Below are positions 26,137 through 34,135 of a DNA stretch of 64,000 bases, piece by piece. Numbering within the stretch: position 1 is the stretch's first letter; every line of letters starts with the position of its first letter. The notes under the pieces were generated by a model. The model was not told where the DNA came from and did not search any database. It was given only the letters and a program-made list of their open reading frames with translations. The stretch lies in assembly GCA_965279295.1 (NCBI GenBank), contig CBDIHQ010000018.1, one strand, 5' to 3'. Source of the stretch: Aquabacter sp965279295. GTDB lineage: Bacteria > Pseudomonadota > Alphaproteobacteria > Rhizobiales > Xanthobacteraceae. Made by a program: the position numbers and the translations under genes.

Positions 26137-29100
26137 ATGAACATGGAACTCTCGCGGCGCCAGTTCTTGCGAACGGCGGGTGCGGGGATCGCGGGGACAT
26201 CGCTCGGAGCATTCGGCTTCGGCGGCGTAGAGCAAGCATATGCGGACGCGATCCGGCCCTTCAGACTGACCAACACAACCGAAGTCCGCAATACCTGCAC
26301 CTATTGCTCCGTGGCTTGCGGCATCCTGATCTTCGCAAAGGGCGACCTGAAGAAGGGCGAGAAGGCGCAGATCACCCATATCGAGGGGGACGTCGACCAC
26401 CCGACCAATCGCGGCACGCTGTGCCCGAAAGGCGCGGCCCTCCTGGACATCGTCCATTCCGAGACGCGCCTCAACTACCCCATGATGCGCAAAGCCGGCT
26501 CCGATAAGTTCGAGCGGGTGAGCTGGGATGTGGCGCTGGACAAGATCGCGCGGGTCCTGAAGGACGATCGCGACAAGAATTTGATCGCCAAGAACAATGA
26601 CGGCGTGACCGTGAACCGGTGGGTGACGACCGGTTTCCTCGCCGCTTCGGCAACCACCAATGAAACGGCATGGTGTACCTACAAGGCTGTCCGCAGCCTT
26701 GGCATGCTGGTGTTCGACAACCAAGCGCGGGTTTGACACGGCCCCACGGTGTCCAGTTTGGGCCCGACTTTCGGCCGTGGCGCGATGACCAATTCGTGGA
26801 CCGATATCAAGAACACGGATCTCGTGGTCATCATGGGCGGCAATGCCGCCGAAGCGCACCCTTGCGGTTTCAAATGGGTCACGGAGGCGAAAGCCACCCG
26901 TGGAGCGAAGCTTGTCGTGGTCGATCCGCGCTTCACGCGGTCGGCGGCGGTTGCTGACTATTACGCGCCGATCCGGCAGGGTTCCGACATCGCCTTCCTG
27001 CTGGGCGTGATCAATTACTGCATCCTGAACAACAAGGTGCAGTGGGAGTATATGAAGGCGTTCACCAACGCGAATTACATCGTCAAGGAGGGTTTCACCT
27101 ACCAGGATGGTCTCTTCACTGGCTATGACGAAACCAAGCGGGACTACAACCGCTCGACCTGGGATTACGAGATCGGCACCGACGGCTTTGCCGTGGTGGA
27201 CGACACGCTCCAGCATCCCCGGTGCGTCTGGAACCTGCTGAAGGCGCATGTCGCGCAGTACACGCCTGAACTGGTCTCGCGCATCACCGGCACCCCAAAG
27301 GACAAGTTCCTGAAGGTGGCGGAGATGATCGGCGAATGCTCTTCGCCGACCAAGACCATGACCTCGATGTATGCGCTTGGCTGGACCCAGCATTCCAAGG
27401 GGTCGCAGAACATCCGCACCATGGCGATGCTCCAGCTCATCCTGGGCAATATCGGCGTGCGCGGCGGCGGCATGAATGCGTTGCGCGGCCACTCCAACAT
27501 TCAGGGACTGACAGACGTCGGGCTCATGTCCAACATGATCCCCGGCTATCTCACCCTGCCCACGGAACGGGAGGCGGATTTCGCCACCTACATGTCGACC
27601 CGCGGCTTCAAGCCGTTGCGGCCGAACCAGATGAGCTATTGGCAGAACTACAAGAAGTTCATGGTGAGCTTCCTGAAGGCCATGTGGGGTCCGGCGGCGA
27701 CGGCGGAGAACAACTTTGCCTTCGACTGGCTGCCCAAGCTCGACGTGCCGGCCTACGACATCCTGCGGGCTTTCGAGCTGATGAAGCAGGGCAAGATGAC
27801 GGCCTACATCTGCCAGGGGTTCAACCCGCTCCAGGCATTTCCCAACAAGGCCAAGCTTGCGGATGCACTGAGCAAGCTGAAGCTGCTGGTCATCATGGAC
27901 CCGCTTCAGACCGAAACGGCACGCTTCTGGGAAAACCACGGCATCTACAATCCGACCGATCCTTCGAAAATCGACACCGAGGTCATCCAGCTTCCCACCA
28001 CCTGCTTCGCGGAGGATGAAGGCTCGCTGGTGAATTCGGGACGCTGGATTCAGTGGCACTGGCCCGCCGGCTCGCCTCCGGGCGAGGCGAAGACCGACAT
28101 CTGGATCATGTCGCAGATCCACCTGCGCATTAAGGAGCTGTATCGCAAGGAGGGCGGCGCCCTCCCCGGTCCGATCCTCAACCTGACGTGGAATTATAAA
28201 GACACCAACGAGCCCTCCCCCGAGGAACTCTCGAAGGAGTTGAACGGCTACGTCGTTTCCGATGTCGCTGACCCGAACGATCCCACCAAGAAGCTGCTGG
28301 AAGCCGGAAAGCAGGTCGCCACCTTCGGCGTGCTGCGTGATGACGGCACCACTGCGTGTGCGAACTGGATCTATTCCGGTTCGTACACCGAGGCCGGCAA
28401 CATGATGGCCCGGCGGGACAATTCCGATCCCGACAACACCGGCGCCTTCCTGAAGTGGTCGTTCGCCTGGCCTGCCAACCGGCGCATCCTCTACAACCGC
28501 GCCTCCTGCGATATCGACGGCAAGCCGTGGGACCCCTCACGCAAGCTGTTGGAGTGGGATGGGAGCAAGTGGATCGGCTACGATGTCCCCGACATCGCGC
28601 CGACCGCCAAGCCCCAGGATGTCGGCCCCTTCATCATGAACCCGGAAGGCGTGTCGCGCCTGTTCGCCCGGGGCATGATGCGGGAAGGCCCCTTCCCTGT
28701 GCATTACGAGCCCTTTGAATCCCCGGTCGCCAACGTCATCGCACCCAAGGTGCGCGGCAATCCGGTGGCGCGGGTGTTCAAGGACGACTTTGCGCAGTTC
28801 GCGGACGTGGCCTCGCCGGAATTCCCTTATGCGGCGACCTCCTACCGCCTCACGGAGCATTTCCACTACTGGACCAAGAACAACCATGTGAACTCGGTCC
28901 TTCAGCCGGAATTCTTCGTCGAGATCTCGGAGGAACTGGCAAAGGAGAAGGGCATCAAGAATGTCGACTGGGTCCGCGTCTGGTCCAAGCGGGGCTCGGT
29001 GATCGCCAAGGTCTATGTGACCAAGCGGATCCGGCCGCTCACCGTAGACGGCAAGACGGTCCACATTGTCGGCATCCCCATTCATTGGGGCTTCGTGGGT

Positions 29101-29223
29101 GCCGCCAAGAAAGGCTTTGGGGCCAATGTGCTCACGCCCTTCGTCGGCGACGCCAACATCGAGACGCCGGAGTTCAAGGCGTTCCTGGTCAATATCGAGC
29201 CCTCGACCGGGCCGGTGGCATGA
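26137..29223 (+). CDS. fdnG: Selenocysteine-containing formate dehydrogenase, catalytic alpha subunit
   Basis: 1028 residues when the TGA at 26734-26736 is read as selenocysteine (Sec200). The sequence around it (DNQARV-Sec-HGPTV) matches E. coli FdnG/FdoG, and a SECIS hairpin follows. A Tat signal (SRRQFLR) is followed by a 4Fe-4S motif with Cys54, Cys57, Cys61 and Cys96, then the molybdopterin oxidoreductase domains (GGNAAEAHP, RGGGMNALRGHSNIQG) and a C-terminal dinucleotide-binding domain. It oxidises formate to CO2 at Mo or W bis-MGD on the periplasmic side. A GGAGG lies upstream of the ATG. A non-recoding annotation would split the gene at base 26736. FdnG or FdoG cannot be told apart here. 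Confidence 0.97.
26734..26766 (+). promoter_or_regulatory. Bacterial SECIS element for Sec200 of formate dehydrogenase
   Basis: Counting the U of UGA as 1, the hairpin has C14-G33, G15-C32, G16-C31, an unpaired U at 17 (base 26750), then four pairs (18-30, 19-29, 20-28, 21-27) and the loop AGUUU. A bulged U17 and loop residues G23 and U24 are the features of E. coli fdhF SECIS that SelB domain 4 recognises, and all three are present at exactly these positions. Pairing was worked out by hand. Confidence 0.93.
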
Positions 29224-29237
29224 GGGAGATGAAATAG

Positions 29238-30179
29238 ATGTTCCCTCCAGCCCCAAATCCCCCGATCGCTCCGACCCCGACAAAGTTCGGGGAGAAGGAC
29301 CTGATCCGGCGCTCGGCGTCCACCATAACGCCGGCGTCACCGCGCCAGACCGAAGTCGCCAAGCTCATCGACGTGTCGAAGTGCATCGGCTGCAAGGCCT
29401 GTCAGGCGGCGTGCCTTGAATGGAACAATCTCCATGAGGAGATCGGTACCTTCAACGGCTCCTATACCAACCCACCGGATCTCACCCCGGCGAGTCTGAC
29501 CCTGATGCGGTTCACAGAATGGGTGAATCCCGAGACCGACAATCTGGAATGGCTGATCCGCAAGGACGGCTGCATGCATTGCGAAGACCCGGGTTGCCTG
29601 AAGGCCTGCCCGGCGCCCGGCGCCATCGTGCAATATTCCAACGGTATCGTGGATTTCGTTCACGAGAACTGCATCGGCTGCGGCTATTGCATCAAGGGAT
29701 GTCCGTTCAACATTCCGCGCATCTCGAAGGTAGACAACAAGGCCTACAAATGCACGCTGTGTTCGGATCGCGTGGCGGTAGGCCAGTGGCCTGCCTGCGC
29801 CAAGGCATGCCCCACCCAAGCCATCGCCTTCGGCACCAAGGACGACATGAAGAAGTGGGCGGAGGGTCGCATTACCGATCTGAAGTCGCGCGGCTACAAG
29901 AACGCCGGTCTCTATGACCCGCCCGGCGTCGGCGGCACGCATGTGATGTACGTGCTCCAGCATGCCGACAAGCCCGAGATCTACGCCAACCTCCCCAGTG
30001 ATCCGCGCATCAGTCCCATCGTGGAAATCTGGAAGGGCGCGACCAAGTATTTCGGTTTTGCCGCCATCGGCCTCGCCGCCGTGGCCGGTGTGCTTCATCA
30101 CCTCGTTGCCGGCCCCAACAAGGTCAGCTCCGAGGATGAGGAGAACGCCGAGAAGCTGACCGGGAGTGACCGGACATGA
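29238..30179 (+). CDS. fdnH: Formate dehydrogenase iron-sulfur beta subunit
   Basis: 313 residues. Four cysteine groups for four 4Fe-4S clusters are present: CIGCKACQAACLEW, CMHCEDPGCLKACP, CIGCGYCIKGCP and the pair CTLC / CAKACP. One C-terminal membrane helix (FAAIGLAAVAGVLHHLV) anchors it. It passes electrons from the catalytic subunit to the cytochrome b subunit. Starts 14 bases after the catalytic gene, and its end overlaps the next gene by four bases. Two conserved Cys residues per cluster are intact. Confidence 0.97.
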   Translation: MFPPAPNPPIAPTPTKFGEKDLIRRSASTITPASPRQTEVAKLIDVSKCIGCKACQAACLEWNNLHEEIGTFNGSYTNPPDLTPASLTLMRFTEWVNPETDNLEWLIRKDGCMHCEDPGCLKACPAPGAIVQYSNGIVDFVHENCIGCGYCIKGCPFNIPRISKVDNKAYKCTLCSDRVAVGQWPACAKACPTQAIAFGTKDDMKKWAEGRITDLKSRGYKNAGLYDPPGVGGTHVMYVLQHADKPEIYANLPSDPRISPIVEIWKGATKYFGFAAIGLAAVAGVLHHLVAGPNKVSSEDEENAEKLTGSDRT

Positions 30180-30865
30180 GCGCCTACGACCTGGAAAAGG
30201 GCGACGGGGTCCGCAAGGGGCATCCCGTCGTCGTGAGCCGCTACACCCTGGCGGCGCGCATCAACCACTGGATCACCGCCATCAGCCTCATTCTGCTGGC
30301 GATTTCCGGCATGGCGCTGTTCAGCCCCAAGCTGTTCTTCCTTAGCGCCCTGTTTGGCGGCGGGCAGGCCACGCGGGCCATCCATCCCTGGATCGGTGTG
30401 GTGCTGTTCTTCTCGTTCGCCGGGCTGTTCTTTCGTTTCTGGAAAGCCAATCTCTGGAAATCCGAGGACGGGACCTGGCTGCGGCGCATCCGAGACGTGT
30501 TGGCGGGGAATGAAGAAAATCTGCCCGAACTGGGGAAGTACAATGCCGGCCAGAAATTCGTCTTCTGGGGCATGTCCTTTCTGATCATCGTGCTGATTTC
30601 GTCGGGCTTCGCTGTGTGGGATCAGTATTTCTATCAGTTCACCACCATCCCCCAGAAACGCATCGCCATCCTGGTGCATGCGCTGGCGGCGATCGCGATC
30701 ATCTGCGTGTGGATCGTGCACGTCTATGCCGCCATCTGGGTGCGCGGCACCATCGGCGCGATGACCAAAGGCGAGGTCACTGGCGGGTGGGCGTGGCGCC
30801 ACCACCGCAAGTGGCTGCGCGAACTGGTCGCTCGTAAGCCTTCGAGCAAAACCCCGGCGGAATAG
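30176..30865 (+). CDS. fdnI: Formate dehydrogenase cytochrome b556 gamma subunit
   Basis: 229 residues with four membrane helices and heme-ligand histidines in RINHWITAISLILLAISG, HPWIGVVLFFSFAG and VHALAAIAIICVWIVHVYAA. It delivers electrons from formate to the quinone pool. Overlaps fdnH by four bases. A hairpin lies directly after its stop, before fdhE. Confidence 0.95.
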   Translation: MSAYDLEKGDGVRKGHPVVVSRYTLAARINHWITAISLILLAISGMALFSPKLFFLSALFGGGQATRAIHPWIGVVLFFSFAGLFFRFWKANLWKSEDGTWLRRIRDVLAGNEENLPELGKYNAGQKFVFWGMSFLIIVLISSGFAVWDQYFYQFTTIPQKRIAILVHALAAIAIICVWIVHVYAAIWVRGTIGAMTKGEVTGGWAWRHHRKWLRELVARKPSSKTPAE

Positions 30866-30873
30866 CCGGCCCG

Positions 30874-30903
30874 GCGTGCAAGGGGGGGTCCCACCTTGCA
30901 CGC
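30874..30903. other. Ten-base-pair hairpin between the fdh structural genes and fdhE-selAB
   Basis: GCGTGCAAGG (30874-30883) and CCTTGCACGC (30894-30903) are perfect complements around a ten-base G-rich loop. It starts nine bases after the cytochrome b stop. There is no T-tract, so a complete Rho-independent terminator is unlikely. It could protect the 3' end of a processed fdnGHI message and set different levels for the structural and biosynthetic genes (inference). Confidence 0.6.
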
Positions 30904-31005
30904 TCCCAAATCCGGCGGTGAAATGCCGTTTAAATCGTTTCGTTCACACGCTGCCGCGCGTGACGATTGTCCCACCGCGTGACCCGTGGGGTTCGTGAGG
31001 AAACC

Positions 31006-31923
31006 ATGTCGAATGCTTCCAGTATCCTGCCCGATCCGAGCGTGATCGGCGGCATTGCCCAACCGCCCTATGCGCAGCTTCCTCAGCCCGATCGTCTGTT
31101 CGCCCATCGCGCCCGCCGCCTCGCCACCCTGGCGCAGGGCAGTGAATTGAAGCCTTACCTGATCTTTCTGTCCGCGCTGGTGGATGCGCAGCATCGCGTC
31201 CTCGCCGATCTGCCTCCGGTTGAGGGGCCCGACGACGAAACCCTCGCCCGCGCTGCGGAATTCGCTATGCCGCCTCTCGACCGTGGGCGGTTCACTCTCG
31301 ATGCGGCGTTCGAGGTGACGCTGGACTCATTGCTGGTAGCCGCCCGTGCGGTTGAGAAGCCGGAAGCTGCGGAAGCTGCGCTTGAGCGCGTGATTTCAGC
31401 AGGCCCGGCATCGCGCGATGCCATGGTGCGCAACGTGCTCGCGGACTCCCTCCCCGTCGAGACGCTGGCGGAACATCTCTATGTGGCGGCCGCCCTTCAG
31501 GTGCATTTCGCGCGCCTCGCGGCGGGCCTCGATGCGGAGCGCCTGGCGCGGGTCGCTGAGGGCGCCTGCCCGTCCTGCGGTGGCCCGCCTCTGGCGAGCC
31601 TTGTGGTGAGCTGGCCGACCGCGCCGGGCGCGCGCTATTGCGCCTGCGCCCTGTGCGGCACGCTCTGGAACCATGTGCGCGTGCGCTGTGTGGTCTGCGG
31701 CGAAACCAAGGGCATCGGCCTCCAGGAGATCGAAGGCGACAGCGGCACGGTGAAGGCGGAAACCTGCGACGAATGCCATTCCTACGTGAAGGTGCTCTAC
31801 CAGGCCAAGGACATGGAGGCAGAGCCCTTGGCGGATGATGTCGCCTCTCTCGGCCTCGACCTGTTGATGCGAGACGGCCCATACCGCCGCGCCGCCTTCA
31901 ATCCCTTCCTGCTTGGCTATTGA
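31006..31923 (+). CDS. fdhE: Formate dehydrogenase accessory protein FdhE
   Basis: 305 residues from the ATG at 31006, preceded by TGAGGA at good spacing. Four CxxC-type pairs in the C-terminal half (CPSCGG, CALCG, CVVCGE, CDECHS) form rubredoxin-like iron sites, as in E. coli FdhE, which binds the catalytic subunit before Tat export. The N-terminal half is helical. A longer frame from 30967 adds 13 residues and has no ribosome-binding site. selA follows after six bases. Confidence 0.93.
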   Translation: MSNASSILPDPSVIGGIAQPPYAQLPQPDRLFAHRARRLATLAQGSELKPYLIFLSALVDAQHRVLADLPPVEGPDDETLARAAEFAMPPLDRGRFTLDAAFEVTLDSLLVAARAVEKPEAAEAALERVISAGPASRDAMVRNVLADSLPVETLAEHLYVAAALQVHFARLAAGLDAERLARVAEGACPSCGGPPLASLVVSWPTAPGARYCACALCGTLWNHVRVRCVVCGETKGIGLQEIEGDSGTVKAETCDECHSYVKVLYQAKDMEAEPLADDVASLGLDLLMRDGPYRRAAFNPFLLGY

Positions 31924-31929
31924 GCGCCC

Positions 31930-33354
31930 ATGGCCGCCGTCGAGCCGAACACCATCGCAGAGGCGCTTCGCGCCCTCCCCTCCGTCGATCAGGTGCTGAA
32001 ATGCACGGTCGCGCGCGCCGGCATTGAGCAGCACGGCCGCGAACCGTTTACCGGCGCAGTCCGCGACGTGCTTGACAGCGCGCGCAGCGCCGCACGCGCG
32101 GGAGGCACAAGCGGCGCATCTGCCGACGACCTCGCGGCGGCGGCACTCGCACAGCTCGATGCACAGGCGCAGCCGAGCCTGCGTCCCGTATTCAACCTGA
32201 CCGGAACCGTGCTCCACACCAATCTTGGCCGCGCGCTGCTGGCGGAGGAGGCGCAGCAGGCGGCGCTCCGTGCCATGCAGCAGGCGGTGACGCTGGAATA
32301 TGATCTGGTCGAGGGCGGGCGCGGCGAACGGGACGACCATGTGCGCGACTTGCTCTGCGAGTTGACCGGCGCGGAAGACGCGACCGTCGTCAACAACAAC
32401 GCCGCCGCCGTGCTGCTGGTGTTGAACACCCTGGCGTTGGGCAAGGAGTCCATCGTTTCACGCGGCGAGCTGATCGAGATCGGCGGCGCCTTCCGCATGC
32501 CTGACATCATGGCCCGCGCTGGCACCAAGCTTATGGAGGTGGGCACCACCAACCGCACGCACCCGAAAGATTATATCGGTGCCATCGGTCCGCAGACCGG
32601 CCTGGTGGTGAAGGTGCACACCTCGAACTACCGCATCGAGGGCTTCACCAAAGAGGTGGCGCCAAACGACCTCGCGGCGCTTTCTCACGAGAGAGGCGTG
32701 CCGCTTTTCCACGACCTCGGCTCCGGCACCTTGTGCGACCTCACCCGCTACGGCCTCACCCACGAGCCCACCGTGCGGGAAGCGGTGGCCGATGGGGCGG
32801 ACATCGTCACCTTTTCCGGCGACAAGCTGCTGGGCGGCCCGCAGACCGGCTTCATCGTTGGGCGCAAGGATTTGCTGGCAGCGATCAGCAAGAACCCGAT
32901 GAAGCGGGCGCTGCGGGTGGACAAGATCCGCCTGGCCGCGCTGGAAGCCACCCTGAAGCTCTATCGCGATCCCGATCGCCTCGCCGCCCGCCTGCCGACC
33001 CTGCGCCTGCTGGCGCGCAAGGCGGCCGAGATGGAGGCCATGGCCAACCGTTTCCTGCCGCTGCTGGCGATGCGTTTCGGCCCGCGCGTGGCGGTCACCG
33101 CGCGCGCCTGCCGCAGCCAGATCGGATCGGGGGCGCTACCGACGGAAACGCTGGAAAGCTTCGCTATCGCATTGCGCCCCGAGGGCGGCGGGCATGCGCT
33201 CGATGCCCTCGCCCGCGCCCTACGCGCCGTGCCCGTTCCGATCATCGGACGCATCGAGGATGGCGCGCTGGTTCTTGACCTGCGCTGCCTGGAGGATGAA
33301 GGCGCCTTCCTGGCCTCCCTCGCTGCCCTGGATCTTCCCCATGGGCTGGCTTGA
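31930..33354 (+). CDS. selA: L-seryl-tRNA(Sec) selenium transferase SelA
   Basis: 474 residues. A PLP enzyme that converts Ser-tRNA(Sec) to Sec-tRNA(Sec) with selenophosphate. The PLP lysine is Lys299 in FSGDKLLGGPQTG; other family blocks are TGTVLHTNLGRALL, NNNAAAVLLVLNTLA and VGTTNRTHPKDY. The N-terminal helical domain that binds tRNA-Sec is present (residues 1-80). Start follows fdhE after six bases; the end overlaps the Sel1-repeat gene by 14 bases. Confidence 0.97.
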   Translation: MAAVEPNTIAEALRALPSVDQVLKCTVARAGIEQHGREPFTGAVRDVLDSARSAARAGGTSGASADDLAAAALAQLDAQAQPSLRPVFNLTGTVLHTNLGRALLAEEAQQAALRAMQQAVTLEYDLVEGGRGERDDHVRDLLCELTGAEDATVVNNNAAAVLLVLNTLALGKESIVSRGELIEIGGAFRMPDIMARAGTKLMEVGTTNRTHPKDYIGAIGPQTGLVVKVHTSNYRIEGFTKEVAPNDLAALSHERGVPLFHDLGSGTLCDLTRYGLTHEPTVREAVADGADIVTFSGDKLLGGPQTGFIVGRKDLLAAISKNPMKRALRVDKIRLAALEATLKLYRDPDRLAARLPTLRLLARKAAEMEAMANRFLPLLAMRFGPRVAVTARACRSQIGSGALPTETLESFAIALRPEGGGHALDALARALRAVPVPIIGRIEDGALVLDLRCLEDEGAFLASLAALDLPHGLA

Positions 33355-34135
33355 CCGCCTGCGCCGGGCCCCGCCGGAGCAGGTTCTCGACGAAAAGGTC
33401 GCCATGCCCCAGGCGCTCGCAGCGGCGCAGGCCGGTGACTACATCACCGCGCTCAATCTGTGGGAACGGCTCGCCCGGCAAGGGGTGGCGCGGGCGCAGA
33501 ACAATATCGGCGCCTGCTTCGCCGAGGGCATCGGTGTCGAACGCGCCCCCGCTTTGGCGCAACGCTGGCTATCGCTAGCGGCGCAGGCCGGCGACCCCGT
33601 AGGCCAGCGCAACCTCGCCGCGCTCTACTTCAAAGGCGAAGGCGCCCCGCAGGACTATGCCCACGCAGCCGAACTCTACCGCGCCGCCGCCGAACAGGGC
33701 GATGCGCCGGCTCAGGACATGCTGAGCTGGATGCTGCTTGAAGGCGAGGTCATCCCCGCCAACATGGGACAGGCACGACTTTGGGCACAGGCGGCCGCCG
33801 ACCAGGGCGTGGCATCCTCCATGACCCGGCTTGGCATGCTCCACCACAACGCTCTCGGTGTTTCGCGCGACCCCGAGGCGGCTGCCCGCTGGTGGCGCGC
33901 CGCCGCAGAGCGCGAAGACCCCGACGGCCAGGCCATGCTGGGTGCGGCCTATCACCTGGGCTCCGGCGTGCCCCGCGACCCGGCTCTGGCCTATGAGTGG
34001 CTGCTGCGCGGCTATGCCGGCGGCAGCGGTTTGGCAGGTCCGTTTCTGGAAGCCGTGCGCGCGACGCTTTCGCTTGAGGAGATTGCCCGCATCGAGCGGC
34101 ATGCGAAGCAGAAGTTGCCGGAGCCGAGCACATGA
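33341..34135 (+). CDS. Sel1-repeat (TPR-like) protein between selA and selB
   Basis: 264 residues made almost wholly of Sel1-like repeats of about 36 residues (for example GVARAQNNIGACFAEGIGVE, GDPVGQRNLAALYFKGEGAP, DPDGQAMLGAAYHLGSGVP). No signal peptide. Such repeats form scaffolds for protein binding. The ATG at 33341 lies inside the selA end, and the stop overlaps the selB start by four bases, so it is translated within the selenocysteine operon. That the repeat is named Sel1 is a coincidence with C. elegans sel-1. Its role next to the Sec machinery is unknown to me; a chaperone or assembly role is a guess. Confidence 0.88.
   Translation: MGWLDRLRRAPPEQVLDEKVAMPQALAAAQAGDYITALNLWERLARQGVARAQNNIGACFAEGIGVERAPALAQRWLSLAAQAGDPVGQRNLAALYFKGEGAPQDYAHAAELYRAAAEQGDAPAQDMLSWMLLEGEVIPANMGQARLWAQAAADQGVASSMTRLGMLHHNALGVSRDPEAAARWWRAAAEREDPDGQAMLGAAYHLGSGVPRDPALAYEWLLRGYAGGSGLAGPFLEAVRATLSLEEIARIERHAKQKLPEPST

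Noticed and set aside
26734..26748. Apparent nonsense mutation or frameshift splitting formate dehydrogenase
   Set aside because: The TGA lies at the catalytic Sec position, the frame continues without shift, a correct SECIS hairpin follows, and selA, selB, selC and selD are close by.
26128..28122. 664-codon open frame antisense to formate dehydrogenase
   Set aside because: It mirrors codon use of the sense gene in high-GC DNA, has low-complexity Arg/His-rich translation and no family signature.
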